DNA from: a virus
Length of the DNA: 29,281 bases
Virus record (IMG/VR): IMGVR_UViG_3300046167_000629
Span: 1-29,281 of that record
Direction: 5' to 3' (one strand)
Shown here: piece by piece, positions 15,754 through 22,823 of the stretch
Numbering within the stretch: position 1 is the stretch's first letter
How the letters are laid out: each line of letters begins with the position of its first letter
The notes under the pieces: generated by a model
Databases searched by the model: none
The model's input: the letters and a program-made list of their open reading frames with translations, nothing else
Told to the model about the DNA's origin: nothing
Position numbers and translations under genes: made by a program

Positions 15754-17882
15754 TCATATTCGACTTGATCCAGCCAATTTTTACCACGGGATGTTTCTAT
15801 TTTGAGGGGCAGAATAAAGTCATAGTCCCAAAGCTCTTTTGCCTCTTCTGTGACCTTTTCCATAGCCCACTGCAGCACCTCTTTGACCTGTTGCTCTTCA
15901 TCGGGGTGGGTATCTACCACAATAGAATCATGCACAGTCAGAACTAGCTTGGAGCGCAGGTTAAGTTCCTTGAACTTTCGGAATGCCCGTATGCAACTAA
16001 GTGGCACAATGTCGGCTGTCGCTGCAGACTGCACAGGGTAGTTCACCTGTTGGGTGTAGTGCTTTGTGCGACCATTCTTGCGCCGTTCTTCATTAGGCCA
16101 GAAGAACTGCCGCCCTGAGAAGATCTGTATGTGGCCGGTCTTTAGCACACCGTCTGTTAGCTTCTTGTGATACGCCCCAAGTCCCTTATAAATCTCAAAG
16201 AAACGGGTATAGTAATTCTTGATATGACCTTCATATTGACTGCCCGTTGCCCCATAAATAGGAGCGAACGAATGGGCCTTTGCGTTCTGCCTGTCATCTT
16301 TGCCCACTTCATCCATCTTGCATTGGTTGATAATGGACGCAGTCTGTTTGTGTAGGTCTTTACCTTCAAGAACGTCCTTAATGATCTGAGGGTCACGGGA
16401 TAATTCCCCTGCCATAACAAATTCTAAGCCACTGAAATCGCTCTCAATAATCAACCCGTCTTTAAACCTACTCACCATAGCCTCACGCACAGGGAAGCCT
16501 CTTTTGGGCATGTTCTGCAGGTTAGGTGCAGTGGATGACAATCTACCGGTAGCTGTGATGCACTGATTAAACTGTGCATGCAGAATACCGTCTGGCCGTG
16601 TCCATGTTTCGATACCTGCAATGAAGCTGTCTAGGTAGGTGCTGACCGCACTCGCCTCAGTCATTAGCTCAAGGAACTCTACTGCAAGGTCATTGCGCTT
16701 TCTCCGGGCCTGTTCGATCAGAAGCTTGATGGTGTGCTTATCTGTCTTAAAGCCATTAATAGATGCATCGCTAGGGCCGGTAGGGTTAAGCTTGAGGCCT
16801 GCTACCTTACCATTGGGTACATAGAAAGCTCCTACACCTTTGCACTCAGGACACTTGGACAGGTTCTTGTACGGTTCACCCTGCACCTTGTACTTCTTGC
16901 CCATCTTCTGCCGGGTCACAGACTTATACTTCTGGATCAGACCTCTGCCATCGCAAGGGTCACAACATACCACATCCGTTTTGTGCAGCACCTTGGTGTT
17001 AGACCGGTACGCATCGTTAAACTCTTTGCGGTTCATGCGGGGTGGGTACAGAGGCTTACCGGCAGCATTCGTACCGATGTTAAACATCTTAATGTGCAAG
17101 TCTTTGTTTATCAGACCACGGGAGTAAATGATCTCAGATCGATCTGCACCAGAGGCTAGGTTATATGGCTTATCACCCATGACCTGTTCTGTAATTTCAT
17201 CCAACCTGTTGTTACAATAGTTATAACGCTCTCTGAAGTGTGCCTCAATTTTGCCCAACGCAGCCTTATCAATCTTTACACCATTGCGCTCAATCTCAAC
17301 CAAGAACAGAAGCATTTGGTTCATCATAGAGACCACACTCTGCATGCTCTGGTTCTCAGGCTTTGCGTAGTCTTCTTGCTGCGCTAGGAAGATGCTTTCA
17401 CAGGCTTTTACGTCAGCTTCGGCATACTCAATTACGGTATCAAGGGGCATGGCTTCAAAGCCAACACCGGACTTGAACAGGTCATCAACTAAGTCAGATT
17501 TCTTGCGTGTTACATCCCTGCGCTCTGCTGTAGCTTTCAGCGACAATTGCTCACGCTGTCCTTTAGCCAAGACGTAATCAGCTATCATGGTGCAGTATAC
17601 ACGATCTGGTATACTGAACCCCATTTCCATCAACCACATCACATCAAATTTGGCGTTGTGTGCTACAAGCATATCAGCCTGCTTGAGAGCTTCACGCAGA
17701 GGCGCTGGGCTGTCAGGGGTAGGCTTATCATTGTGATGGAATACCAGCGTTTGGACAGGCTCACCCAGCCAGCAATAGTGTGCCGAAACACATCTGTTAT
17801 CTGGGTTGAAGGGTGAGTTGTCTATTTTGCCATCAAGTCTTTGTACCGTTGTTTCTAAATCCAGAATTAGTATCTTCTTCAT
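15750..17882 (-). CDS. Family A DNA polymerase with 3'-5' exonuclease and a zinc-finger insertion
   Basis: A 710-aa replicative polymerase. Exonuclease: D8-L-E10, H75-N-A-K-F-D80 and Y153-A-E-A-D157. Polymerase: motif A at D482-F-S-G-L-E-F, motif B with K535, F539 and Y543 in K-A-H-S-F-A-P-I-Y-G, and motif C H651-D652. The residue equal to E. coli Pol I 762 is Phe. Two C-x-x-C-x-G-x-G units (C307-G314 and C344-G351), like those of DnaJ, lie between the exonuclease and palm in the thumb region, where T7 polymerase carries its thioredoxin-binding loop. No 5'-3' exonuclease domain is present. The start overlaps the out-of-frame end of the methyltransferase (ATGA). Confidence 0.95.
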   Translation of the reverse strand: MKKILILDLETTVQRLDGKIDNSPFNPDNRCVSAHYCWLGEPVQTLVFHHNDKPTPDSPAPLREALKQADMLVAHNAKFDVMWLMEMGFSIPDRVYCTMIADYVLAKGQREQLSLKATAERRDVTRKKSDLVDDLFKSGVGFEAMPLDTVIEYAEADVKACESIFLAQQEDYAKPENQSMQSVVSMMNQMLLFLVEIERNGVKIDKAALGKIEAHFRERYNYCNNRLDEITEQVMGDKPYNLASGADRSEIIYSRGLINKDLHIKMFNIGTNAAGKPLYPPRMNRKEFNDAYRSNTKVLHKTDVVCCDPCDGRGLIQKYKSVTRQKMGKKYKVQGEPYKNLSKCPECKGVGAFYVPNGKVAGLKLNPTGPSDASINGFKTDKHTIKLLIEQARRKRNDLAVEFLELMTEASAVSTYLDSFIAGIETWTRPDGILHAQFNQCITATGRLSSTAPNLQNMPKRGFPVREAMVSRFKDGLIIESDFSGLEFVMAGELSRDPQIIKDVLEGKDLHKQTASIINQCKMDEVGKDDRQNAKAHSFAPIYGATGSQYEGHIKNYYTRFFEIYKGLGAYHKKLTDGVLKTGHIQIFSGRQFFWPNEERRKNGRTKHYTQQVNYPVQSAATADIVPLSCIRAFRKFKELNLRSKLVLTVHDSIVVDTHPDEEQQVKEVLQWAMEKVTEEAKELWDYDFILPLKIETSRGKNWLDQVEYD

Positions 17883-17942
17883 TTCATCCGCCCGTAGAAT
17901 TTTGTTGTTATTGTTGGGTCATGTCGGTCAAACAGATGCCAG

Positions 17943-18407
17943 CTACAGTTGTCTTTGCCTGTGGTATTGTCGAACCACTTGACCCGTCCCTACGCTTACA
18001 ATCCTGCGAAGCCGGGGTAGGAACTGCATTGCCTGTTTTGTGTGGACCCAATCGCTATCAAACAGGAGCCATGTAGGCCGCAGGTTTGAGAATGTTTCGA
18101 TCATCGGATGCAGGATCTTTCGATCCCAAGGTGGGTTCGTAATTATAACATCCGTGCGCCCCAGATGCGGCTCACTTAGATCCAGAGCATCAAGACATTC
18201 TATCTCAATGCTCATCGGATATATGTCGTATGCCGCAGAGCATGTTAGGCCTGCATCGATCAGCGTTTTGATTAAAGCACCATCGCCTGCACAAGGCTCA
18301 CAGAAAGACTGAACGTCTTGCAGGTGTGGTACTAGCGGTTTTACTGCTGCCGCCGGGGTCTTGTAAAAGTCCCGTGGCAGTCTCTCAAAATCAGATCTCT
18401 TCCCCAT
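17943..18407 (-). CDS. SAM-dependent DNA methyltransferase (frameshifted near the C-terminus)
   Basis: The frame gives 154 aa with the SAM-binding motif C-E-P-C-A-G-D-G-A (36-44) and the catalytic N-P-P-W (91-94) of N6-adenine or N4-cytosine methyltransferases; the short length and single domain suit a phage orphan enzyme. Near 17987 the sequence leaves the expected V-G-R-V-K-W-F path. If one base is removed there, the frame runs on through D-N-T-T-G-K-D-N, C-S-W-H-L-F-D and Y-G-R-M-K to a TGA at 17879 that overlaps the polymerase ATG. That ending fits both the family and the tight operon spacing, so the intact form would be 175 aa. Whether the extra base is real or a read error cannot be told here. 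Confidence 0.75.
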   Translation of the reverse strand: MGKRSDFERLPRDFYKTPAAAVKPLVPHLQDVQSFCEPCAGDGALIKTLIDAGLTCSAAYDIYPMSIEIECLDALDLSEPHLGRTDVIITNPPWDRKILHPMIETFSNLRPTWLLFDSDWVHTKQAMQFLPRLRRIVSVGTGQVVRQYHRQRQL

Positions 18408-18568
18408 TACAGCTTCCAGAGCTTGTTCTGGTTGAGGATCATTTCCTGCAGGAGATCTATCTGACGATTGATAAGCTTCTGCTTGGTTTCGTTATTAGCA
18501 TCCCTGCGCTTTTGGCTGTCTTTGAGAAGCTCTTCGTAAAATTCTCTCAGGTCATCTTCACTCAGCAT
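18407..18568 (-). CDS. Small helical protein, 53 aa
   Basis: ATG 18568 overlaps the end of the previous gene by 11 bases and the stop overlaps the methyltransferase start (TAATG). The product is highly charged and helical throughout (Leu, Lys, Asn, Glu, Gln), with heptad-like leucines, so a short coiled coil is likely. No family recognised. Tight overlaps at both ends are the main support for it being a gene. Confidence 0.6.
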   Translation of the reverse strand: MLSEDDLREFYEELLKDSQKRRDANNETKQKLINRQIDLLQEMILNQNKLWKL

Positions 18569-18860
18569 CAGAAGACCCCCGCAGTTTATGCAGAAGGGTC
18601 TGCGGATCTCCGTAGTGATACCATTTGTTTTTACCGAAAACCCGCCATTTCTTACCGGACAGTGTAACGTGGTACTTCTGGTCTATTGTTAGGTGGTCAT
18701 GGTACACTCTGATACCGTCACCCCCCAAACGCAGAAACTCCAGAGCAAGCTCTAGCTTCGCTAGGTTTTTACTTGCGGTGTTATTGTAGCTAGTATCTGT
18801 CGCAGCCTTTTGCCGTGCGTTTGCTATTTCGGCCAGCAATGTTTCTTCATTATTCAGCAT
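18558..18860 (-). CDS. Hypothetical protein, 100 aa
   Basis: I start it at ATG 18860, which overlaps the helicase end by 11 bases; upstream codons in this frame lie inside the helicase gene. The N-terminal half is helical and Ala/Asn rich; the C-terminal half has alternating hydrophobic and aromatic residues (H-D-H-L-T-I-D, K-K-W-R-V-F-G-K-N-K-W-Y-H-Y-G) that suggest a small beta domain, possibly nucleic-acid binding because of its basic and aromatic content. No named family recognised. Confidence 0.6.
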   Translation of the reverse strand: MLNNEETLLAEIANARQKAATDTSYNNTASKNLAKLELALEFLRLGGDGIRVYHDHLTIDQKYHVTLSGKKWRVFGKNKWYHYGDPQTLLHKLRGSSDAE

Positions 18861-20067
18861 AGCGTGATACCTCTGGTTCGATTTTGCAGTAAATGGCACC
18901 GTGAAAACCTGAGAGCTTGTTCTTGGATATGTACAAACAACGCTCAGTGTTCTGTTCATCGTCGCCGCCGCCAGCGGCTTTACCGATACCGATGATTACG
19001 TCTGCTTCCGCAGCCTTGCCCGTCTTGGAGCCTTCAAGCATTGAGAAGTCGATGCGGGTCTTGCCCTCTGCATCAGCGGATGCCTGTGACACTGCAATCA
19101 CTGCACAGTTGTGTCGTTTGGCTACCTCACGCAAACTTCGGTACAACTCACGGATACGCTCATGCGAAGAGTTATAATTACCAGCAATGTGAACCTTATC
19201 CGCTTGGTCTATGATTAGGATGTCAGGCTTAATACGCTCACAGTAGGCGTTGATCTTATCAAGATCCCAATCTTGCGTGTCTTTAAAGATCAGCTTGTCC
19301 CGTATGCTCATATATACAGAATTTGCTAGGTCTGGCTTCTCTGCGATTTGCTCACGGGTCATGTTAGAACAAGCCTGCACAGCACGAAGCTTGGTACGCA
19401 TGCTCTTTTCTTCATTGCCCAGATACAGAACCTTGGCCCCTTGGCTACAGAACCCGCCGGGTGCAGCGCAGATGCTGACCATAAACGCTGACTTACCAGT
19501 TTCGGGTCGAGCCGCTACGATAGCAAAGTCACCGCCACCAAGGCCGTACAAGTGTCGGGACAGGGTAGAGATATTGAATGCGAACTTATTATCATCAGAA
19601 ACTTCTGCCAGAAGCTCATAAATATCATCAGTGATGTCTTCACCGAAATCATCTGGCATGTAGCTGTCTGAGATGCGCTCTAGGAGCGTCTGTAAGCGGC
19701 GTAGGGCGCTGGGATCACCCTCAGACATATTGATGCCCAAGTTGGCTACCTCACGCCCTATGTCCTTACGCCAGAGGTTGTTGATTACATCAGATGCAAT
19801 GTCAGAGCTTATAGCTTCTGCATGCTTGATCTGGTCTACAACGTCACGAACTTCGTGGATCTCAGCGGATGTAGCCACAGGGTTCTGTGACAGCCATAAG
19901 CTGTACACTTCATCCGGGCTAATATCATGTTCGTATTTGCCATGTGCTTCTTTGACCAAATCATAGATCGCTGCGAAATCGTCACTGAATAAACTACGCC
20001 GTAAGTTAGCCTGATTCTCTAAGTAAGTGGCGTTGTTCAGTATTGTTTTTATAAGCTGTTGCTCCAT
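18850..20067 (-). CDS. DnaB/T7 gp4-type replicative helicase
   Basis: A 405-aa helicase. After an N-terminal helical part comes the RecA-type core: Walker A A-R-P-E-T-G-K192-S, a G-N-E-E segment, Walker B I-L-I-I-D287-Q-A-D, and a V-I-A-V-S-Q-A-S sensor strand with an S-K-T-G-K-A-A-E-A-D stretch near the C-terminus. This is the DnaB/gp4 family that unwinds DNA ahead of the polymerase. No primase domain is fused; the primase is a separate gene upstream. I use ATG 20067, preceded by GAGGA and a leader that resembles that of the right-arm genes; the frame reaches 20139 but that would start beside a terminator hairpin. Confidence 0.9.
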   Translation of the reverse strand: MEQQLIKTILNNATYLENQANLRRSLFSDDFAAIYDLVKEAHGKYEHDISPDEVYSLWLSQNPVATSAEIHEVRDVVDQIKHAEAISSDIASDVINNLWRKDIGREVANLGINMSEGDPSALRRLQTLLERISDSYMPDDFGEDITDDIYELLAEVSDDNKFAFNISTLSRHLYGLGGGDFAIVAARPETGKSAFMVSICAAPGGFCSQGAKVLYLGNEEKSMRTKLRAVQACSNMTREQIAEKPDLANSVYMSIRDKLIFKDTQDWDLDKINAYCERIKPDILIIDQADKVHIAGNYNSSHERIRELYRSLREVAKRHNCAVIAVSQASADAEGKTRIDFSMLEGSKTGKAAEADVIIGIGKAAGGGDDEQNTERCLYISKNKLSGFHGAIYCKIEPEVSRYAE

Positions 20068-20095
20068 AGGTCTGCCGTCCTCAGTGGTTTTAATT
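20065..20095 (-). promoter_or_regulatory. Helicase leader, variant of the repeated leader
   Basis: On the minus strand AATTAAAACC is followed after 13 bases by GACC and then T-ATG. The right-arm genes have AATTAAAACC or a close form, a GGAA-type site and GACCAA-ATG. A hairpin (20131-20154) lies about 35 bases upstream, as at the other copies. Confidence 0.4.
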
Positions 20096-20125
20096 GTGCC
20101 ACCTAGAATAACACCTAGTAGAAAT

Positions 20126-20161
20126 AAAAAAACCCCCAATCTTTCGACTGAGGGGTTTTTC
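20126..20161. terminator. Bidirectional terminator inside the replication operon
   Basis: A hairpin with CCCC/GGGG arms, an inner AGTC/GATT pairing and a GAAA loop read on the minus strand, with five to seven T residues after the stem on both strands. It lies between the 67-aa gene and the helicase, so leftward transcription from the primase would be cut or reduced before the helicase. Confidence 0.75.
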
Positions 20162-20183
20162 TTAATTTGTTATGTGCTGTCAG

Positions 20184-20387
20184 TTAGTTCTGACGGAACT
20201 TCATCTTGCTGATGTCAGGGCTTTGGTCGCCCCGCCGTTCCTTCATATCCACTTGATGGAAGACTACACGCTTGTTGCCTTTAACAATCCCTGCGATTGC
20301 TTCTTCCAAACGTGCCTGTTCCTCTGCGGCTTCTCTAAAACCGCCGTCGATGTCATAATCGATGACTACAATTCCTCTTGCTTTCAA
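20184..20387 (-). CDS. Small conserved-looking protein, 67 aa, TTG start
   Basis: The frame starts with TTG at 20387, preceded by GGGAG at suitable distance; no ATG or GTG start is available before the conserved-looking beginning K-A-R-G-I-V-V-I-D-Y-D. The protein has a beta strand, a charged helix (E-A-A-E-E-Q-A-R-L-E-E-A-I) and a basic C-terminus with K-E-R-R-G. I associate this pattern with a small gene often found next to primase or helicase in marine podovirus-type phages; its function is unknown. It ends 22 bases before the internal terminator. Confidence 0.6.
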   Translation of the reverse strand: MKARGIVVIDYDIDGGFREAAEEQARLEEAIAGIVKGNKRVVFHQVDMKERRGDQSPDISKMKFRQN

Positions 20388-20421
20388 AGCACTACTCCCG
20401 TTTGTTTAACGTCGGTACTAT

Positions 20422-21192
20422 TTAGTAAATTACGTCTTCTATTTGTTTAGGTGTTAAGCATTTTAAATCCATCTCCGTCAGTCTTAGGTGCGAAACCCGG
20501 TTATGCTTTCTAACTAGATACACTGCTTTACTACTCGCATCATTGTCAAGTACTAATGTTATTTTATCGTACTTAACTAATTGTGCCTTAATTCCCGTAG
20601 TTATATTTGTACCTAGAAGGGCAAATCCAACAACACCAGATATTCTACTAACAGCGCAGGCAGACGCTACATCTTCCACTAAAACAGCATGTTCGCCTGA
20701 ACCAACAGATATGCCTTGTGTGGTATCACCATACTTCCACCACTTGGGTAGACGCCCGTCTAAGGCCCGTCCAACAGCACCTGTACCATCATTTGTATAA
20801 AACAGAACCCGGTTTTCTGTTGGTAGGTATCTAACCTTTATCAGACCTGATTCGTATGCATCCCACGAATTGACTGATTTTAGGTACTCAATTGAGGGCA
20901 TGTGCTTGCGCACAGATGTGGTCATAGAAGGTAGCTGGTTAATCTTCTTAACTGACCGCTGTGTAGGTGTGCCGCTGACATAGTTCTTGAGTGCGGTTAT
21001 ATCACGCCTACCTCTTAGGCTACCCTTAGCGTTGCAAGAGGCTCGGAAGCAGTTCCACACCAGAACACCGTCGAAGCGGTCTAAGGTGAACTTGTTCCTG
21101 CCCCCACAAAAGGGACAGGTAAGTGTTTTGTGTTCACCTTCAGCCAGCCTGATCTTCTGGATAACGCTGACCTGTTCTTTGTAGCTAAACAT
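20422..21192 (-). CDS. DNA primase, zinc-binding plus TOPRIM (T7 gp4 primase half)
   Basis: A 256-aa primase. The zinc-binding domain has C26-x2-C29 and C48-x4-C53 with aromatic spacing like T7 gp4; the TOPRIM domain shows E173 (V-L-V-E-D) and D216-N-D218 (L-V-L-D-N-D). It makes the RNA primers for lagging-strand synthesis. The helicase half is a separate gene downstream, so the bifunctional T7 protein is here two proteins. I start at ATG 21192, which overlaps the end of the zinc protein by eight bases; the same frame is open farther upstream but that part only shadows the zinc-protein gene. Confidence 0.88.
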   Translation of the reverse strand: MFSYKEQVSVIQKIRLAEGEHKTLTCPFCGGRNKFTLDRFDGVLVWNCFRASCNAKGSLRGRRDITALKNYVSGTPTQRSVKKINQLPSMTTSVRKHMPSIEYLKSVNSWDAYESGLIKVRYLPTENRVLFYTNDGTGAVGRALDGRLPKWWKYGDTTQGISVGSGEHAVLVEDVASACAVSRISGVVGFALLGTNITTGIKAQLVKYDKITLVLDNDASSKAVYLVRKHNRVSHLRLTEMDLKCLTPKQIEDVIY

Positions 21193-21436
21193 TGTGCTTG
21201 ATCCTGAAGATCTCTCCGCAGTCTGCACAATGATGATGGAATAGGTAGGAACCCATCTCCTCGCTTTCATCATCTAATTCTTTTAAGCCTGTTAGAAACT
21301 TTGGGTCTGTTAGGTACACTACCAAAAGTGTTGGGTCTCCAACCTGTATTAAACTGCAGCATGTCTCACAGGCATATGGCCTAGTTGATGCATACTCTTC
21401 CACACCTTCTAGTGATCTTATTTTTACTTTGCTCAT
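21185..21436 (-). CDS. Small putative zinc-binding protein, 83 aa
   Basis: The product has C-E-T-C-C near residue 23 and H-H-H-C-A-D-C near residue 68, a paired Cys/His arrangement that could hold one zinc ion. ATG 21436 is preceded by GAGG. It is the first gene of the replication operon as read here, behind a 250-bp gap that contains inverted repeats and the attP-like sequence. No named family recognised; a regulatory or nucleic-acid-binding role is possible. Confidence 0.6.
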   Translation of the reverse strand: MSKVKIRSLEGVEEYASTRPYACETCCSLIQVGDPTLLVVYLTDPKFLTGLKELDDESEEMGSYLFHHHCADCGEIFRIKHNV

Positions 21437-21595
21437 AGGTTATCCTCATTACCTTTACATGGGACTAACCCTTGGGCGGGTTAGCCGCAGGCTACACCTA
21501 ATATGTAATAAGTCAACCACTTTGTTATGCCATATAGTTATGGGGTTAGTAACTTACAACCCCACACAACCTATTGTTTTACATAGGGTTCTAGC
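21437..21595. promoter_or_regulatory. Inverted-repeat-rich region beside the attachment site
   Basis: No gene. Three inverted repeats are visible: CTAACCC/GGGTTAG (21465-21471 with 21478-21484, perfect), GGGGTT/AACCCC (21542-21547 with 21558-21563, perfect) and AACCTAT/ATAGGGTT (21568-21574 with 21583-21590, one bulge). A word TTATGCCATATAGTTA at about 21523 resembles the TTATGCCACTTAGTTA near the integrase start. These could be integrase arm or operator sites, or the leader of the replication operon; a TTGACT lies at about 21504-21509 on the minus strand. Confidence 0.45.
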
Positions 21596-21638
21596 CATAA
21601 CCTGAAGGTCGTAGGTTCAAATCCTACTCCCGCAACCA
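21596..21638 (+). other. Probable attP core: 3' half of initiator tRNA-fMet
   Basis: From the CAT anticodon (21596-21598) the sequence continues as the 3' anticodon stem, variable region AGGTC, a full T arm (GTAGG-TTCAAAT-CCTAC), the acceptor 3' strand TCCCGCA, discriminator A and encoded CCA (21636-21638). The A at position 72 is the hallmark of bacterial initiator tRNA (unpaired with C1). No 5' half, D arm or 5' anticodon stem lies upstream, so this is not a tRNA gene. Phages that integrate into tRNA genes carry exactly such a 3' segment as attP core so that the host gene is restored on insertion. Confidence 0.8.
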
Positions 21639-21687
21639 AGTGTCTGAACTCATTAGGCGAATCCTGATGATTCTATTCTATTCCATA

Positions 21688-21939
21688 TCATTCTATTTTT
21701 TTCAATGTAGAATCGTCTTTTTCTGCATCAGAAGAGCTTTTCATCACCTGTTCGCACTTGAAAAACAGTTGCTCAAACTTCCACTGATACAGTTGCTGCA
21801 TGCCCATCAGGGTGTTCATCATTTCATCCTGCGTAGGCTCACGCTCACCATCACCGATCTGTTTGAACACAACCTCAAGGTCATTACATACACGCCAACA
21901 GTCTAGTATCATTGGCTCTAGTTCGTGTAGTTTAGTCAC
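21688..21939 (-). CDS. Hypothetical protein, 83 aa, GTG start
   Basis: Starts with GTG at 21939 behind an AAGG site. The product begins with [14 protein letters not shown] and continues as helices with [12 protein letters not shown] and [11 protein letters not shown] associate this pattern with a small conserved gene of marine phages; function unknown. It is the last gene of the integrase-thyX group before the attachment site. Confidence 0.65.
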   Translation of the reverse strand: MTKLHELEPMILDCWRVCNDLEVVFKQIGDGEREPTQDEMMNTLMGMQQLYQWKFEQLFFKCEQVMKSSSDAEKDDSTLKKIE

Positions 21940-21957
21940 AGCTTACCTTCCCTGACT

Positions 21958-22455
21958 CTAAGCTAGTCCAGTACTTCCCTGCGATGCGATCTGACCCTGA
22001 ACATTACCTTGGACATTACCGTAGACACTACCTCCGATATTATGAATAACGTCACCTAAGACACTACCTTTGACATCACCCTCGACATTGCCTTTGACAT
22101 TACCATAGACGTCACCTTCAACATCACCATGAACATCACCCAAGACATTACCTAAGACACTACCTTCAACACTACCAAAGACATTACCTCCGACATTACC
22201 TTCAACATCACCTAAGACATTACCTTTGACATCACCAGAGACATAGCCACGGATACTACCTAAAACATCACCCCCAACACTGCCTACGACACCACCTTTG
22301 ATATCACCACAGACACTACCGTAGATATTACCTACAACACTACCGTAAACACTGCCTCTGACATCCTTGATAAACAAAGTTCCGTTTTTGTACTCACCTA
22401 ATGTGATAAGTTCTGCTAGTTCATCCAGTTGTTTTTGAGTTAGATTAGTTTTCAT
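21958..22455 (-). CDS. Tetrapeptide-repeat protein (Gly-x-Val-x), 165 aa
   Basis: After a 30-residue N-terminal head (M-K-T-N-L-T-Q-K ...), the protein consists of about 30 tandem units of the form G-(S/N/D)-(V/I)-x, nearly without break, then a short Gln/Ser tail. Each unit is 12 bases, so the DNA itself is a degenerate 12-bp tandem repeat across 21990-22375. The strict four-residue period with Gly and Val points to a regular beta structure such as a beta roll or helix; I know no assigned function for it. The ATG overlaps a TGA from the upstream frame (ATGA at 22455), suggesting translational coupling to the coiled-coil gene. Confidence 0.75.
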   Translation of the reverse strand: MKTNLTQKQLDELAELITLGEYKNGTLFIKDVRGSVYGSVVGNIYGSVCGDIKGGVVGSVGGDVLGSIRGYVSGDVKGNVLGDVEGNVGGNVFGSVEGSVLGNVLGDVHGDVEGDVYGNVKGNVEGDVKGSVLGDVIHNIGGSVYGNVQGNVQGQIASQGSTGLA

Positions 22456-22554
22456 TTCGTTTCTTCTTTCATAATCTTACGGATTTGACCCAGAGCCTCT
22501 GATAGTGCGTGCATCCGATAGTGTTCTCGCCGCTTGCTATTCCCTGCACGATTA

Positions 22555-22821
22555 CTAGAATATAATACCCACCAGCCCCATAGCCTCCTTCAGCTTGGCC
22601 TCCAGCTCATCATCCCAATCAATATCATCAAGGATCATTGTCACCAGGCCCAAGGCATCGGCCTGCTCTGCCGTGAGTGGCACGCCAATCATAGCCTCCT
22701 TCAGCTTGGCCTCCAGCTCCTCTATGCGGTCGGCCATTTCTTCAATCAAAGACACACTCGCATGATGCGGTATATCTGCATTTGCATTGTGCCTTGCTCG
22801 CTCCACCAGATCATCACTCAT
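22555..22821 (-). CDS. Coiled-coil protein with duplicated segment (probably frameshifted)
   Basis: ATG 22821 has GGAGG six bases upstream; the frame as it stands gives 88 aa. It contains S-D-D-L-V-E-R-A-R-H-N, a helix with A-D-R-I-E-E-L-E-A-K-L-K-E-A-M, and a second E-L-E-A-K-L-K-E-A-M 37 residues later, coded by an identical 30-base repeat. The N-terminal part resembles small coiled-coil proteins common in alphaproteobacterial phages. The frame stops at 22555, but another frame continues from about 22550 through S-S-N-R-A-G-N-S-K-R-R-E-H-Y-R to a TGA at 22452 that overlaps the next ATG. Removing one base would give a 122-aa protein, so a frameshift is likely. Confidence 0.6.
   Translation of the reverse strand: MSDDLVERARHNANADIPHHASVSLIEEMADRIEELEAKLKEAMIGVPLTAEQADALGLVTMILDDIDWDDELEAKLKEAMGLVGIIF
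22579..22719. repeat. 30-bp direct repeat inside the coiled-coil gene
   Basis: CATAGCCTCCTTCAGCTTGG and the next ten bases occur identically at 22579-22608 and 22690-22719. The 111-base offset is 37 codons, so the duplication keeps the reading frame and repeats E-L-E-A-K-L-K-E-A-M. Confidence 0.85.
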
Positions 22822-22823
22822 CG

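Noticed and set aside
17943-18000. Programmed frameshifting in the methyltransferase
   Set aside because: No slippery sequence or downstream structure stands out, and several other genes show the same kind of extra base, so mutation or read error is simpler.
18860-18959. A longer N-terminus for the 100-aa gene after the helicase
   Set aside because: The added codons lie fully inside the helicase gene and the ATG at 18860 gives the normal short overlap.
20068-20139. A longer helicase start at 20139
   Set aside because: The added segment is hydrophobic and unlike the family, and the ATG at 20067 has a ribosome-binding site downstream of the terminator.
21596-21638. A complete tRNA gene
   Set aside because: Only the 3' half is present; no D arm, 5' anticodon stem or 5' acceptor strand lies upstream.
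21990-22375. A CRISPR array or non-coding satellite, from the regular 12-bp repeats
   Set aside because: There are no spacers, the unit is far too short, and the repeats keep one open frame giving a regular protein.
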